Assembly: GCA_964017155.1 (NCBI GenBank)
Contig: OZ024858.1
Coordinates: 25,852,687 to 25,916,686 of the forward strand
Direction: 5' to 3'
DNA length: 64,000 nt
Source of the DNA: Oasisia sp. SBJ-2009
Lineage: Eukaryota > Annelida > Polychaeta > Sabellida > Siboglinidae
The position numbers and the translations under genes are program-made. Shown here one piece after another: positions 1 to 12,500 of the stretch. Numbering within the stretch: the first letter of the stretch is position 1; each line of letters starts with the position of its first letter. The notes beneath the pieces are model-generated. The model did not search any database and was not told the origin of the DNA. It saw only the letters and a program-made list of their open reading frames with translations.

Positions 1-1711
1 CGCACAGACTGTGTATGCTGACATGGCAGAGCTTATCATGGTATTAAGTGATGATGGATTGACACAAACAACATACTGTATTCATTCTATTAAGCATATG
101 CTGTAATTCATGTATACTCCTTTTTTAGCAGCATCTGACAGTGACAGCTATAGCTATTTCCAGTGTCAACGTTGAGTGTTGAACCATCATTGAATATAAA
201 GCGTAAATTCAAAGCACTGAACAATATTATAGCAAAAGATCTTCCGAAATTATCAGACTTCAGAGTTTTGGTGTCTTGTCATTGTGGATGTATAAACATT
301 TGCCAGTTGTGTCTGCAACCCACGTACCTCGGCAAATAGATGTACACCCTTCTACATTTATCAGGAGGCAAAATGTGACATATTTTGCCTATGAGATATT
401 GTTCAAGTGTAGTGTATGCTTAATAGAATGAATATTATAAATGAGTAGCCTGGGAAAAGTCCAAAAGGTGACATGGCGGGATTTCATGTAGGCTGTTAAA
501 TATAACCAATGCTACATGTTAGCCTGTCAGGAAGTTGATCTTTTATTATGTTATCCATGAACATAGATCAAAATAGTATCTAGGGAAACGTTCACACTGA
601 CATACTTTCTTCAGGAACTGCAAGGTGGCACGTCATGAGATGGCAAATACTGGTAGTCACCACAAGACGTCACCTAGACGTGTGCCGTTTGATAAGAAAA
701 TGTCCCCCATGACATCCGGTGTGACGTCACATACACTAGTTTTGGTTTTATTGACGGATTCATTACATCACCTGTTGCCTAGGAACCAGATCAGATTTAT
801 TAAAATGGCCACCATGAATAGGAAGCTGCTGGACTTTGCATCATCTTTGTTGAAATTCTTGTCCAAAATCAGAGGGTGATTTTAAGCAACCCTTGATGGC
901 GGTTACATAAATAATTGGCAGATCCAGTATGCCAGTGTTTGCCTTGCCAATAATGTTTACATGAGTAATTCAGAGTAAATCATGTTACAAACGTGGTGTA
1001 ACATCTGCTACTGTGCTTAGGTCAATCCAACTTGCATGTAGTTCTCAAAATAACTGCCTCGTGGCTTTGTTTTAAGACAAATTATTCCAGGTAAAGCAGT
1101 TACAGAATTGTGGGGCAGTGTTCAAGTGATGGATTCTCATTGTAGTAAAGTATAGAAATGGAACATGTTTGGAGGTGCCAGATGTATAGATGCACCACCT
1201 GTACAGTATGTTTTCTTATTGTGATGGCCCATGGTGCTATGCAACAGGTCAACTATGACATCAGATTCTGAGTCTGTCTGTTAGATGTAAATATGTTGAG
1301 AACTACTAATGCAAACTATTACAGCAATGTAAGGGAGATAAGTGTGTGAATGCATGTGAAGCAAGTCTGTATGAATCGGAATGAAAATAAAGAACAATCC
1401 AAACATTCCACTTTTTTTATTTTTACAACTAATCGTAAACTGATTAGTAATAAACTTGCCTGATTCTTAGTTGGCTATCCATGGACAAGAAGCCTCTCCA
1501 GGCCGAAGCACACTTAACTATGTGACTGGCAACTGAAGCTGTTCAGATGCTGAAGAGAAGTCCACATATATTGTCAAGAAAATACGTCTTGTTTCATTTT
1601 AACATCGTATTTGTGTTGACGATACATTTCTTGCAATTACTGTACAGTACATGTTCACTTGTAAATCATGGCCTGTGTGATGGTGGTGTACACAGTCTGG
1701 CGGCTGGCGAA
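1..1711. other. Non-coding left edge and NDUFA6 3' UTR
   Basis: I see no supported exon here. A plus-strand AATAAA lies at 1386-1391, and a minus-strand AATAAA (TTTATT on the plus strand) at 1416-1421, about 290 bases past the NDUFA6 stop codon. The minus-strand signal is a reasonable NDUFA6 poly(A) signal. The plus-strand one could end an upstream gene whose coding part lies outside the window, making the two genes convergent. The short open frames at 625-879 and 1547-1735 have no recognisable protein character. Confidence 0.4.
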
Positions 1712-1837
1712 TCAGTTGCCTTCATAGAACTTTGAGAGAAAGTCAGCCGGCTTGGGATTCCATGTGTCTTTGAACCACGTCATGATGTGGTTCTTCTGTT
1801 TCCAGATGTTCACTGTCTCCACTAGTTCCATCTGGCC
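1712..1837 (-). CDS. NDUFA6: NDUFA6 exon 3 (terminal)
   Basis: The GTGCAG acceptor lies at 1838-1843. The exon encodes [30 protein letters not shown] and [11 protein letters not shown] followed by TGA at 1714-1712. Its first 29 or so bases are repeated about 13 more times upstream in the intron as part of an 80-bp tandem array. Confidence 0.95.
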   Translation of the reverse strand, partial: GQMELVETVNIWKQKNHIMTWFKDTWNPKPADFLSKFYEGN

Positions 1838-4800
1838 CTGCACAAACAGTCTTATTAAACATCACTGCATTTTATGTTCACTTTTATGTTCACAGTCTCC
1901 ACTAGTTCCATCTGGCCCTGCACAAACAGTCATATTACACAACACTGCTTTCTATGTTCACTTTTATGTCCACTGTCTCCACTAGTTCCATCTGGCCCTG
2001 CACAAACAGTCTTATTAAACATCACTGCATTTTATGTTCACTTTTATGTCCACTGTCTCCACTAGTTCCATCTGGCCCTGCACAAACAGTCTTATTAAAC
2101 ATCACTGCATTTTATGTTCACTTTTATGTTCACAGTCTCCACTAGTTCCATCTGGCCCTGCACAAACAGTCATATTACACAACACTGCTTTCTATGTTCA
2201 CTTTTATGTCCACTGTCTCCACTAGTTCCATCTGGCCCTGCACAAACAGTCTTATTAAACATCACTGCATTTTATGTTCACTTTTATGTCCACTGTCTCC
2301 ACTAGTTCCATCTGGCCCTGCACAAACAGTCTTATTAAACATCACTGCATTTTATGTTCACTTTTATGTTCACAGTCTCCACTAGTTCCATCTGGCCCTG
2401 CACAAACAGTCATATTACACAACACTGCTTTCTATGTTCACTTTTATGTCCACTGTCTCCACTAGTTCCATCTGGCCCTGCACAAACAGTCTTATTAAAC
2501 ATCACTGCATTTTATGTTCACTTTTATGTTCACAGTCTCCACTAGTTCCATCTGGCCCTGCACAAACAGTCATATTACACAACACTGCATTCTATGTTCA
2601 CTTTTATGCCCACTGTCTCCACTAGTTCCATCTGGCCCTGCACAAACAGTCTTATTAAACATCACTGCATTCTATGTTCACTTTTATGTTCACTGTCTCC
2701 ATTAGTTCCATCTGGCCCTGCACAAACAGTCATATTACACAACACTGCATTCTATGTTCACTTTTATGTCCACTGTCTCCACTAGTTCCATCTGGCCCTG
2801 CACAAACAGTCTTATTAAACATCACTGCATTCTATGTTCACTTTTATGTTCACTGTCTCCATTAGTTCCATCTGGCCCTGCACAAACAGTCTTATTAAAC
2901 ATCACTGCATTGTATGTTCACTGTACCTACTAAATTGAATTGAAGTTCTATACGTGCATGCAGTCGTAGTTCAACAATCACTGCATTCTGTGTTGACTGT
3001 CTCCATCGGGTAAAATATGGCCGTGCAGTCTTAATTAAACATCACTGCATAATAAAGTCTGCATTCTGTATTCTATCTGGTTCTGCAAAGTCTTAATTTA
3101 GATATCACTTCATTTTGTGTTCACTGTCTCCATTACTACTATCTGGCCTTGCACAATTTTAATTTCACGAAAATCCAGGAGTCCTGGAAAATCTGGGTAA
3201 AGTCATTAAGTGTTCTATGACCACTGATACATTGTCAGTTCACCAGAAAGCAGGAAAACCACCAACGATAATGTTGAAACTTGCAGAACAAAGTCTAATG
3301 GCAGCACTCACCCTGATCACTAAGAAGTCAATTGCCCGCAAGTCGGTGACATGTTTATTTTTCATAAACATCTCCCTCAGTTTGGCACGGCCATCCTTGA
3401 CAGTGACGCCAGGAATCTCATAGTTCAGCACTGCAGGGAAACAATAGTAAAATGTCTTAACATTTAAACCAGATGTCCTAGGTGAAATAGTATTTTTTTA
3501 TGAACAGTAAGAAGGAAGATGTCATTATATTAGCTACAACAATTACATATATCATACATGTCTTTTATTCATGGATTAAGCATGTTGATATGAAGTAATC
3601 ATATCCAGTTCATAGTTTTATGCAGAGACCCGTCCACCCGTCATTTGGACGGGTAAAACAGTTATGTACGGGTAGAAATATGGGTGGACAGGTTAAAAAA
3701 AGTGTTCCAATATTGTTGAGCTTGGTCGGTTGCAAGTAGTGGTGTTGTGCAGATGTGTGGGGGATAATGACAACATGTAATTATATATATATACATACCT
3801 ATATATATTTCAAGTGCAATTTATGCTTTATGTATCGTTTAATAACTAGTGGTATAATGTAACTCATATGTTAGTATATAGCAACATAAAGAATAAGGTG
3901 CATTTATGAGCGACGGAATGAAGGCTATAGTACGGGGGGGGGGGGGGTATGTTCATTGTGAACGGCCATAACAAAGCTGCCAACTTCGTGTCATTGTGTG
4001 GCAATGACTTTACAGTGCTCATACCTCCCCGTTCCGGCATTCACAATTACAGAACCCCCTTTTCAGTTGTTGGTCTTGGACTTGGTTTGTGATTGTCTGA
4101 CTGTGTAGCTCATTGTAAAAAAGGATTAATCATATTAATGTAACACTAATGTACTGTAGTAAGACATTAAACGATGTCGTAGGATAAACTGTAGGCACTT
4201 ATGTACAAGTCGGACCCACCTCAATTTTGCCATTATAACTGTATTTTTGCCAACATGTGATATTTTATTTTGTTAACTCAATCAATTATAATCATCTTGC
4301 GCATATCTATGTTTTATAAACAGCGCGTCTTGGCATACTTTTGAGGTCGAAAAGACAGCGCGATTTGTGCCAGTCGCAAGCGCAGCAGTGCATGTGTTAC
4401 TGCGCTGTGCACATGGAATGAGCGATAAACAGTTTGTTTATGCCGACCGCGCTGTCTTTTCGACCTCAAAAGTCTGCTAAGACGCGCTGTTTATAAAACA
4501 TAAATATGTGCAAGATAATTATAATTGATTGAATTAACAAAATCAAGTATCAAATGTTGGCAAAAATACAGTTATAATGGCAAAATTGAGGTGGGTCCGA
4601 CTTGTACATAAGTGCCAAACTGTATAACACATAGTTCGCGCGTGAAATATACTACACAAATGTTCACTACAGAAACATAATAAAATGACTGAGTGGACTG
4701 AATGACAGCGAGTTCGTTTCATCCGAGTAAAAAACCGACGATCGACCCAACCAATGCCAATGTCTTCGTGACAACAAGCATTACATGCTCATCTGCTTAT

Positions 4801-5146
4801 GTAATTACTTTTTGAAATTCGCTAAGCTATGGATTTAAACACTTTCATCAAATTGGACAGTACGATTTTCGCTTTAAATGCAGACATTTGCAAGAGTTGT
4901 TCCGTGTGTGATAATTGCAAAAACGGACATTTACGATAATTTTACCGGCACAAACGCGACCCTGGTTTGACCTTGCCTACAACTGCAAAACAGCCAAATT
5001 ATGCACTTACCAACATAAGGGATCTGTCTGTACCAGGCCTTATATAAATTAAGCACCCGTCTTCTGGCTTCTGGTTTGTCGGTAGAAAGGATCTGTTTGA
5101 CAATTTTTGTAGCCCCTTGGCTTTGCCGTATTAGCCTGGACGCCAT
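1712..5146 (-). CDS. NDUFA6: NADH dehydrogenase [ubiquinone] 1 alpha subcomplex subunit 6 (complex I LYR subunit), 3 exons
   Basis: The gene encodes an accessory subunit of mitochondrial respiratory complex I, a LYR-family protein that in known structures docks a mitochondrial acyl carrier protein on the peripheral arm. Coding exons on the minus strand are 5146-5011, 3430-3312 and 1837-1712, giving 126 aa, close to the usual length of about 128. Introns are bounded by GTAAGT/CAG and GTGAGT/CAG, with phases 1 and 0. Diagnostic blocks are [10 protein letters not shown] (about residues 32-41), [13 protein letters not shown] and [10 protein letters not shown] at the C terminus. The LYR tripeptide reads LYK here. 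The ATG at 5146-5144 was chosen because the extended frame upstream has only a TTG. There is no classical N-terminal presequence, as is normal for this subunit. The gene is divergent from XPO6. Confidence 0.95.
1808..2936 (-). repeat. 80-bp minisatellite seeded on the NDUFA6 exon 3 acceptor
   Basis: There are about 14 tandem units with an exact 80-base period (successive unit starts at 1874, 1954, 2034 and so on). Read on the minus strand, each unit carries the intron end (TTTGTGCAG) and the first ~29 bases of exon 3. The unit nearest the exon is the real splice junction; the rest lie in the intron. Two sequence types (AACATCACTGCATTTTATG and ACAACACTGCTTTCTATG on the plus strand) alternate in a higher-order pattern. 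Decayed units continue to about 3165. Confidence 0.95.
3312..3430 (-). CDS. NDUFA6: NDUFA6 exon 2
   Basis: The CTGCAG acceptor at 3431-3436 is followed by 119 bases encoding [18 protein letters not shown], then [12 protein letters not shown] and [10 protein letters not shown], the most conserved part of the family. The donor is GTGAGT (3306-3311), phase 0. Confidence 0.95.
3611..3705 (+). mobile_element. hAT-like MITE fragment (CATAGYTTTATG family)
   Basis: Starts with CATAGTTTTATGCAGAGACC and carries the family's GACGGGTGGAC-rich inverted motifs. It matches the left part of the full copy at 50919-51234. The right end is lost or diverged. Confidence 0.6.
4194..4616. mobile_element. Long-palindrome MITE, complete copy with 8-bp target duplication
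   Basis: The element begins GGCACTTATGTACAAGTC and ends with the reverse complement. The two arms are nearly perfect inverted repeats for roughly 190 bases each, separated by a short centre around 4385-4440. The same 8 bases, AAACTGTA, flank both ends, an 8-bp target-site duplication as made by hAT- or P-type transposases. There is no coding capacity. Related copies lie at 58025 and 61849. It sits in NDUFA6 intron 1. Confidence 0.85.
5011..5146 (-). CDS. NDUFA6: NDUFA6 exon 1
   Basis: Begins at ATG (5146-5144), reads MASRLIRQ... and contains the LYR-like helix [14 protein letters not shown]. Ends in phase 1 at a GTAAGT donor (ACTTAC on the plus strand at 5005-5010). Confidence 0.95.
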
Positions 5147-6538
5147 GTTTGCTGGCTCAGGGACAGACAACTACGGCACGCCAAACGGGACAAACCGTCG
5201 GTCCAATAATTATCCTAGCAGTTAATGTTACCACACATTTGTTAAGATGATGAATAAACCATGTTCTGTCTATGGACAATAACTTTTCTTATTGGAAATT
5301 ATGCATCACATAAAAATAATAATAAAATGAATCCTAAAAATAGGCAAAAATAAAAGGGTAATTCGAATAAGTGTAGTATTGTCAATAATCCCAACTCTCT
5401 GAAACAGTTAAAACAACACTATTATCAGTTTGGCATTGTAGTAGTTGACAATATAATTCTTTGGTGATAAAAGACAAATAAGTCATGCCAAATGCACTTC
5501 AGGGTTAGCGAAATTGTTAATTATTGACACATTTGGCTGTCTATAGCTCTGCTGTCGAGATGTAGCGGTGCAGTGCCCACACACCAATGATCAGAGAACT
5601 AATTTGGCTCACAACCAGGCGCCACGTAATGTTTTCTGAAAATAATTCAGTTTAGTGTGCAAACCTGATTTGTAGAGCAATTCTTTTCTTCTAAATAAAC
5701 TTTATTTTAGTTCTATTGGACAAAAGTTGACGCAACGCGAGGTCTGTGAGCATAGCATAGTTTTATTTTTTATGTTAGGTGTCAGTGTAACAGCACATAC
5801 AATATTGGTTAATGTGTTCTTTTGAAACGTGCTGAACGCGTAATTTTGAAGCTATTACATATACATTTCACAAACGAATAGACAATACAAAGTATGAAAA
5901 CGTTTATATTAATGAAAAATATTATTCTAATCCATGTATAATAATAACATACGGGGAAGGTAACCAGAACTGCAAGTAAAATGAGTGAACAAAGTTCATG
6001 TAAGCCTATGTAATAAAAACAAACAATAACATAAAAAGCACTTAGTTTTATTGGTATGTAGCAGAGGCAGGCAGGGATAATCGTAATTCCATAATCCATT
6101 TGAATTTTGGTGCTTTCGCTTGATACCCATATTCAAGATAACCGATTCAGCAAACTTCACAGGCAGTAAGACGTCAGAGTAACATATGCTCACATCGAGC
6201 AGCAGTAGTTAGACACTTCACCAGGTAGACATGCGTTTTAGGCCTTGGAGGAAACGATTTCCCTGAACATGTTCAATTGTTTTATATAATATTGACACGA
6301 CAAATACCATCAGTGAAGTTTGCCACTGTTTTTTACATTGTCACTTTGCCACAACAAGTGGTTGTGTGTGTGTAGATAATGCGTTATTGAGAGTGGGGCT
6401 ATCCGATCGCGCGGAGCCGCTGCTGCGGCCAGTGGCAGTGGGCGGTGGCAGACTGGATTGAAAGGTCCAGCTATAACGCCTGTCACAACGGCGGCTTTTT
6501 GCATATGAGGTGACAAAAACACATTTGTAAAGACAAAG
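5147..6538. promoter_or_regulatory. Shared upstream region of NDUFA6 and XPO6 (bidirectional promoter candidate)
   Basis: The start codons of NDUFA6 (minus) and XPO6 (plus) are 1.4 kb apart and divergent. The most GC/CpG-rich part is about 6380-6500, next to the XPO6 start, with GCGGAGCCGC and GGGCGGTGGC. A second CpG-containing stretch lies just upstream of NDUFA6 (5160-5200). I see no clear TATA box placed for either gene. The 5.2-6.3 kb middle is AT-rich with no supported gene; the open frames there lack protein character. Confidence 0.5.
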
Positions 6539-6541
6539 ATG
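6539..6541 (+). CDS. XPO6: XPO6 exon 1 coding part (ATG only)
   Basis: The start codon is immediately followed by a strong GTAAGT donor at 6542. Exon 2 continues in phase 0 with ASDAESLAALEALMTEFF, which matches the exportin-6 N terminus right after its Met. The 5' UTR precedes it in the CpG-rich stretch; the transcription start is not visible. No other in-phase ATG next to a donor was found, so the assignment is likely but inferred. Confidence 0.75.
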
Positions 6542-9500
6542 GTAAGTAACACACTCTTGTGTATAATCCGGGTCCACCGTGATTACGCTGTTATGACTCG
6601 TTTGTTGCTTAAATTTGACATCAACTATAGTCTATAGCATCTTCATCTTGAACTTCCCTGGCCTGGGGCTGGGCCTTGACTAGAGCCCGACTGTTGTCAA
6701 CCAAAACCTCATTATCATTGTGTTTATTCCATAATTCACATGACAATCCAGGTATATTAACAGTGGTATAAAAAACATTATGTCTTAAAAGTGACACTAT
6801 TTTTTACAATTTATTTTACGAAGTGGTTACGTAGGCGAGCATCGGAACCCTGTACCTTGGCGTTATAGGTCCGAGCACTCAACGCGCATGCGCCAATTGT
6901 CACGTGTTGCCTCTTGCTTCCGCTCTTTCTCACGGCAGCCGAGCATGGTGCGGTTGTACTTGGGTTGGGATGAACGTAGGCGATGCGTTTGACGCAAATA
7001 AAGGAAATAGAACAGCTGTGCAACTCTACTTTGACTGCAGGCGGGACTGTAAGACATTGGCTGCGTCGGTGGCTCTATATCCTGGCCGCGCTGGCAAGAT
7101 TAAGCCCGAGCACAAGTACTTTGAAGACAAATGCCAGTCGATTCGGCTCACAGACAACTCGGCCCGGGCCGAGTTGGCTCAAGATAACTCAGCGCCGATC
7201 ATGAGAGGACTTAAATTTTGCACCACCTCAATTTTGCAGTCTTTATCGAATTGCAATATGACATTTTTAACCACAGAATAAGTGTCAGTTTTATATTACA
7301 ATAATAATGTAATTCATGCTTAATGTTATTATACTAGTTATTGTTTTGCTTGATTAATGTTATATTAGTGAAATAGTTATGTGTGAAATAGTTATGTGTC
7401 AGTGAATGCATTATTACGTTTTTGATACAATATTTATTTATATAAAATTATAATAAAATGTATTAAAACTGCAATTAAAATGTCGCAAGCATAATACCAT
7501 AATGACCATAATTTTCATTTGTTTGTTATATAAATGTATGTTATGCTGACTAAATTGTTTATGATTGATATTCTTTGCCTACATTTCATAATTTCAGTGC
7601 ATTAAATTAATAATTATCCCAGGCATAATTCTGTTTTACAAATATACCCCTACTACCTTGGATATTACGCAATTCCTGCCTGTTAAATACTAGATTATCC
7701 GCAAATATCACGTGTCATGATAACCCTTTTGTGCAATGATTTTAAAATTGAGTTGTCTATGTATTTATATTTGTATTGAGCATCGAAAATAAATTCACCT
7801 TCATGTCATGTATATGTTTTACATTTCTCCTCTTACATAAACACTGTAATCAAAATACTGCAACCATAACGAAGCTCAAAACTGGCAGTGTTGACTTCAT
7901 GAGCTATTTTTCTATTTCGCTACATTACCCACTAATCTAGCATGTGTCTGATTGTGTCATGGTAACACTTATGTATAACTATATATAACTAGTATTATGT
8001 CATTTGTGAAATGTATATATGTATTAAATTTCTCCTTTCTTACTTTTGTGCTTATATTAGTACACTACATATGCATGTTTTATATTACTGTGTACGATTT
8101 CAAGTGCATGACATGTAGTTATATACCCTGTTAATAATGTCACTATGGAATCAGTTACCATACATTAGTAATGTAGCAAGTTTTTTTTACATTAGTGCAA
8201 TACACGAGTATGCTTTACATTACTGTGTCAGATTGCAAGTTGATTTATCATCGTGCATGACGTGTGCATACATAACTTAAATATTAATGTTACCCAGGTA
8301 ATCATCATTGTAGAGATGTTCTTTTGTCATCTTCCAGTAATAAACTGCTACATACAATATTGCTACATTACACGTGTGTATTTAATAATTCTGCATAAAG
8401 TAATACAGCAGATATATAATTTCAGGAAACAGCAACTATATTCGTATTATTTGTGCCACAGCAACTATTATATAAGCTGCAAATAAATATTATCTTCTAA
8501 AGTACACATATTACTTATAATATTTTTCTAATGGAACTGGCTCTTTTAAAATGATAATATTAAATTTACTATATAAAAATGCGAAGTCCATAAATCATTC
8601 TGCTATACTACAGTAATTACAATCTCCAGTTCTCAAAACGCAATTACTTTACCGTATAACAAAATTTATTCCTCAACCAGCCATATGCTGTATGATGCCC
8701 CAGTTGTTTCTTACGGTGCTCATATAATTATTAATAATGCTTATATTTATTTAATTATAATGTCATTATGGGTATATATTATGTACTTAGATTCATACCA
8801 TTAACGCACAAAACATTTCTAATCATGCAATTTTTCTTATAAATTTTAAGTATTTATTTCAATATTTTTCTACAGGCTATGACTTGTTATAATGGACTTA
8901 TAAATATTAATCGAATATCCTTATGAATCCCTCGTAGCAGTAGTACGACTACGCACCCGTACTGATACTGATGCGAAGGGTAACTTGAAAGTACGACCAA
9001 GAAATCGCCTGTGCGGTGAATGCTCGGACCTGTATCACAAACAAACACGGTTCCGATGTTCAGCCTGCTACACCACATCCGAGCACCGGGGAAAGTCAAA
9101 GTAGGCGCATGCGCGTTGAGTGCTCGGACCTTTATCACCAGCGAACAGAGTTCCGATGCTCGGCTACGCAACAACGTCCTTTATTTTAGGCCTCGTAATA
9201 TTTATTTTCATCTGCTAATAAATTTCGAATAAATTAGGATGAGACCGTTCGCAGAACAGTGATGTCACTGCCCTGTGAATAAGGTCCCACTTGCCACTAT
9301 TCGTAGAGCAGTGATGTCATTGCTCTGCGAATTTGTGAAGAGTTGTGGTACTCGGAGAGCAGGTAAGAACGAGTTGTGATCCGTGCATGTTGTTATAATA
9401 ATAATAAAGTTCTTAGACATTAAAGTCTAAAGTCTCTGTTTAAGAGTGTTTAAGAATGCAGGATTTCAGTGACAATAATTTTGAGTATCTAATGAATTAA

Positions 9501-12500
9501 TACGTAATTTACATCATTAGATAACATAGGAGTTGATCGAATAGGTACAAACAAAATGGTATGTTTCTGGTAACATACTAAAAAAACATGGGCCGGAGGA
9601 ACTGACCCTAATAATTTTGCCTGGTAATTCACCATGGATAAAACATGAACAGGTAAAATAATATTTATAAGCATAGCTTTATGTAGAGATTTGTCCACCT
9701 GTCATTTGGATGGGTAAAACTCATTTTGGACAGGTAGACAATTTGTTGGACAGGCAGAGGAAGTGTAAACAATTAAGGAGCAAAATATGTCTTCGGAAAT
9801 CATAAATTGTCAATAATATGTTTGAAAATGGATGTCTTGTTTATTTCAATACATAGCAATTTGACATGCTTGTATATGTGTGCATTAACATGCATTTGTT
9901 GACCACAAAATGTTTGAACTGGCAAAAGTCTAATCCTGAATGAAGGCCTGTCTGTAGTACTCTCTACAGTAAAGCCAATGTTTGCGATGCCATTATGGTT
10001 ATCCATGGGCAGTTCCATGTAATTTCTATAGAAATAAATAAGGTGCGAGTCCATTTATGCTCAGCTCTATCTTATTATTCAAGAAAATGCTCAGTAATCC
10101 AGCACAAAATGATGCACACAATTGCCCAATGCCCACGTATACCCAAGCAGTGCATTTCTGTGGCTGAAATAATGAATGTTATTGTACTTATTAGTGTTAC
10201 TTCACTTTCAGGCGTCAGACGCAGAATCTCTGGCGGCTTTAGAGGCATTGATGACTGAGTTCTTTGATGGCGGAACCAACAACCAAAGGAAAAGGGCAAT
10301 TGGTTAGTGTCTTTATTATTGACCTTCAGTCGTTCTATCCCTAGCACTGACTGTGTTGTTAGTGTCTCAAACTTGTAATTGTTATTGACAGTGTCTGGAA
10401 GATGACTCAACATATGCTGCTCTAACTGTAGTTAACTTCATCTGTCTGTAAGTTGCATGTTTCACATGCAGCTCTGGGACGCTTGCATCACTATGTACAG
10501 TGTCTTGGTGCAACTTATGTTGAGGGGCCAGCAAATAGCTTTGTGGCATTGCATATCTAATTGAAAGTAAAATTTTCAACAGTAATAGTGGTGTTCTTAT
10601 TAAGTAACTAGCCTAAGTCTAGTTATCTGGAATAACAAGAGGGAGAAGTCATGTAGAAATCTTTCTGAATAATGCTGCGGCTGTTACTATGGCTGAGGAC
10701 ATTCAGAAATGAAATCTTCTAGACTAGTCCAGGTATCGAGTAGACTTGCATTTGACCCACCAACTGTTCATATTAATTGCAGGAACCAATTGTAGTCTGT
10801 AAACAAATTGTTGGTATCCTTCATTTCTGAGCACTGAAAATGTAACCGCCAGCACAATCCCAACACTACAGTGTGGAAAACACAACATCTGTTGCACTTT
10901 GCTGTGTCGTGTTTCAGAGGAGCTGCTGACAAACTTCAGCCAGCAGAAGGACGCGTGGAAACATTGTCTGTTCTTCATCACCACCACTCACAACGAGTAT
11001 GTCATCATGTTCTGCTGTACGGTGCTCGAGGTAGGAAGATTGGTTACAGAAAAGTTGAGTTAATCAACCGGATGATAGCTAGAATATTTTTCAAAAGACT
11101 TGCATCAGTGTTGTTGAAATGGGCCATTGCATAGTTATCTTTCAGGAGTTTGTTGTTGTGGAATTTTTTTCCTGCAACATGATTGTTACACCAATAATTT
11201 TGTTAAAGGCCACATTTATCCAAATCTGATACCACCATGGTGACAAAATCAACAGTTTCAATCAACAGGGTTGTGGGATATTGTCACTAAATTTTATTAT
11301 TCTTTTAATCTAGTCATGCCACTTTGTGATGTTAATGGAGACATTCCACAAGACACAGTTCTATGAATGTTTGAAGACAATTATGTAGCTTGGAACAATA
11401 ATTGAAACATGCACAATATTGCAAACAGATGGTTAAGCACAGTACACCACTGATGCCATTTCTATTTATGCCTAATGCAAAAACCTTTCCAGACAGCAAT
11501 TGTAAACTGCTCTAATATACAACTACATGTATAACTACATATCTACAAATGTATCTCTTCAGCTTGACTTGGTGCTGTGTATAGATGTTTCTAGTGTTAC
11601 AAATCTGAATCTTAACAAATTAGCAAATGATTGTTTACTGGGAATAGGAGAAAAATAACATATGTGCTTTGAAGTGAGGACAGTGTTCTTGATATTCTGA
11701 CAAAACTTTGAAGTGAGGACAGTGTTCTTGATGCTCTGACAGAACTTTGAAGTGAGGACAGTGTTCTTGATGCTCTGACAAAACTTTGAAGTGAGGACAG
11801 TGTTCTTGATGCTCCGACAGAACTTTGAAGTGAGGACAGTGTTCTTGATGCTCCGACAGAACTTTGAAGTGAGGACAGTGTTCTTGATGCTCCGACAGAA
11901 CTTTGAATTGAGGACAGTGTTCTTGATGCTCCGACAGAACTTTGAAGTGAGGACAGTGTTCTTGATGCTCCGACAGAACTTTGAAGTGAGGACAGTGTTC
12001 TTGATGCTCTGACAGAACTTTGAATTGAGGACAGTGTTCTTGATGCTCCGACAGAACTTTGAATTGAGGACAGTGTTCTTGATATTCTGACAAAACTTTG
12101 AAGTGAGGACAGTGTTCTGGATGCTCTGACAAAACTTTGAAGTGAGGACAGTGTTCTTGATATTCTGACAAAACTTTGAAGTGAGGACAGTGTTCTCGAT
12201 GCTCTGACAAAACTTTGAAGTGAGGACAGTGTTCTTGATATTCTGACAAAACTTTGAAGTGAGGACAGTGTTCTTGATATTCTGACAAAACTTTGAAGTG
12301 AGGACAGTGTTCTCGATGCTCTGACAAAACTTTGAAGTGAGGACAGTGTTCTTGATATTCTGACAAAACTTTGAAGTGAGGACAGTGTTCTCGATATTCT
12401 GACAAAACTTTGAAGTGAGGATAGTGTTCTTGATATTCTGACAAAACTTTGAAGTGAGGACAGTGTTCTCGATGCTCTGACAAAACTTTGAAGTGAGGAC

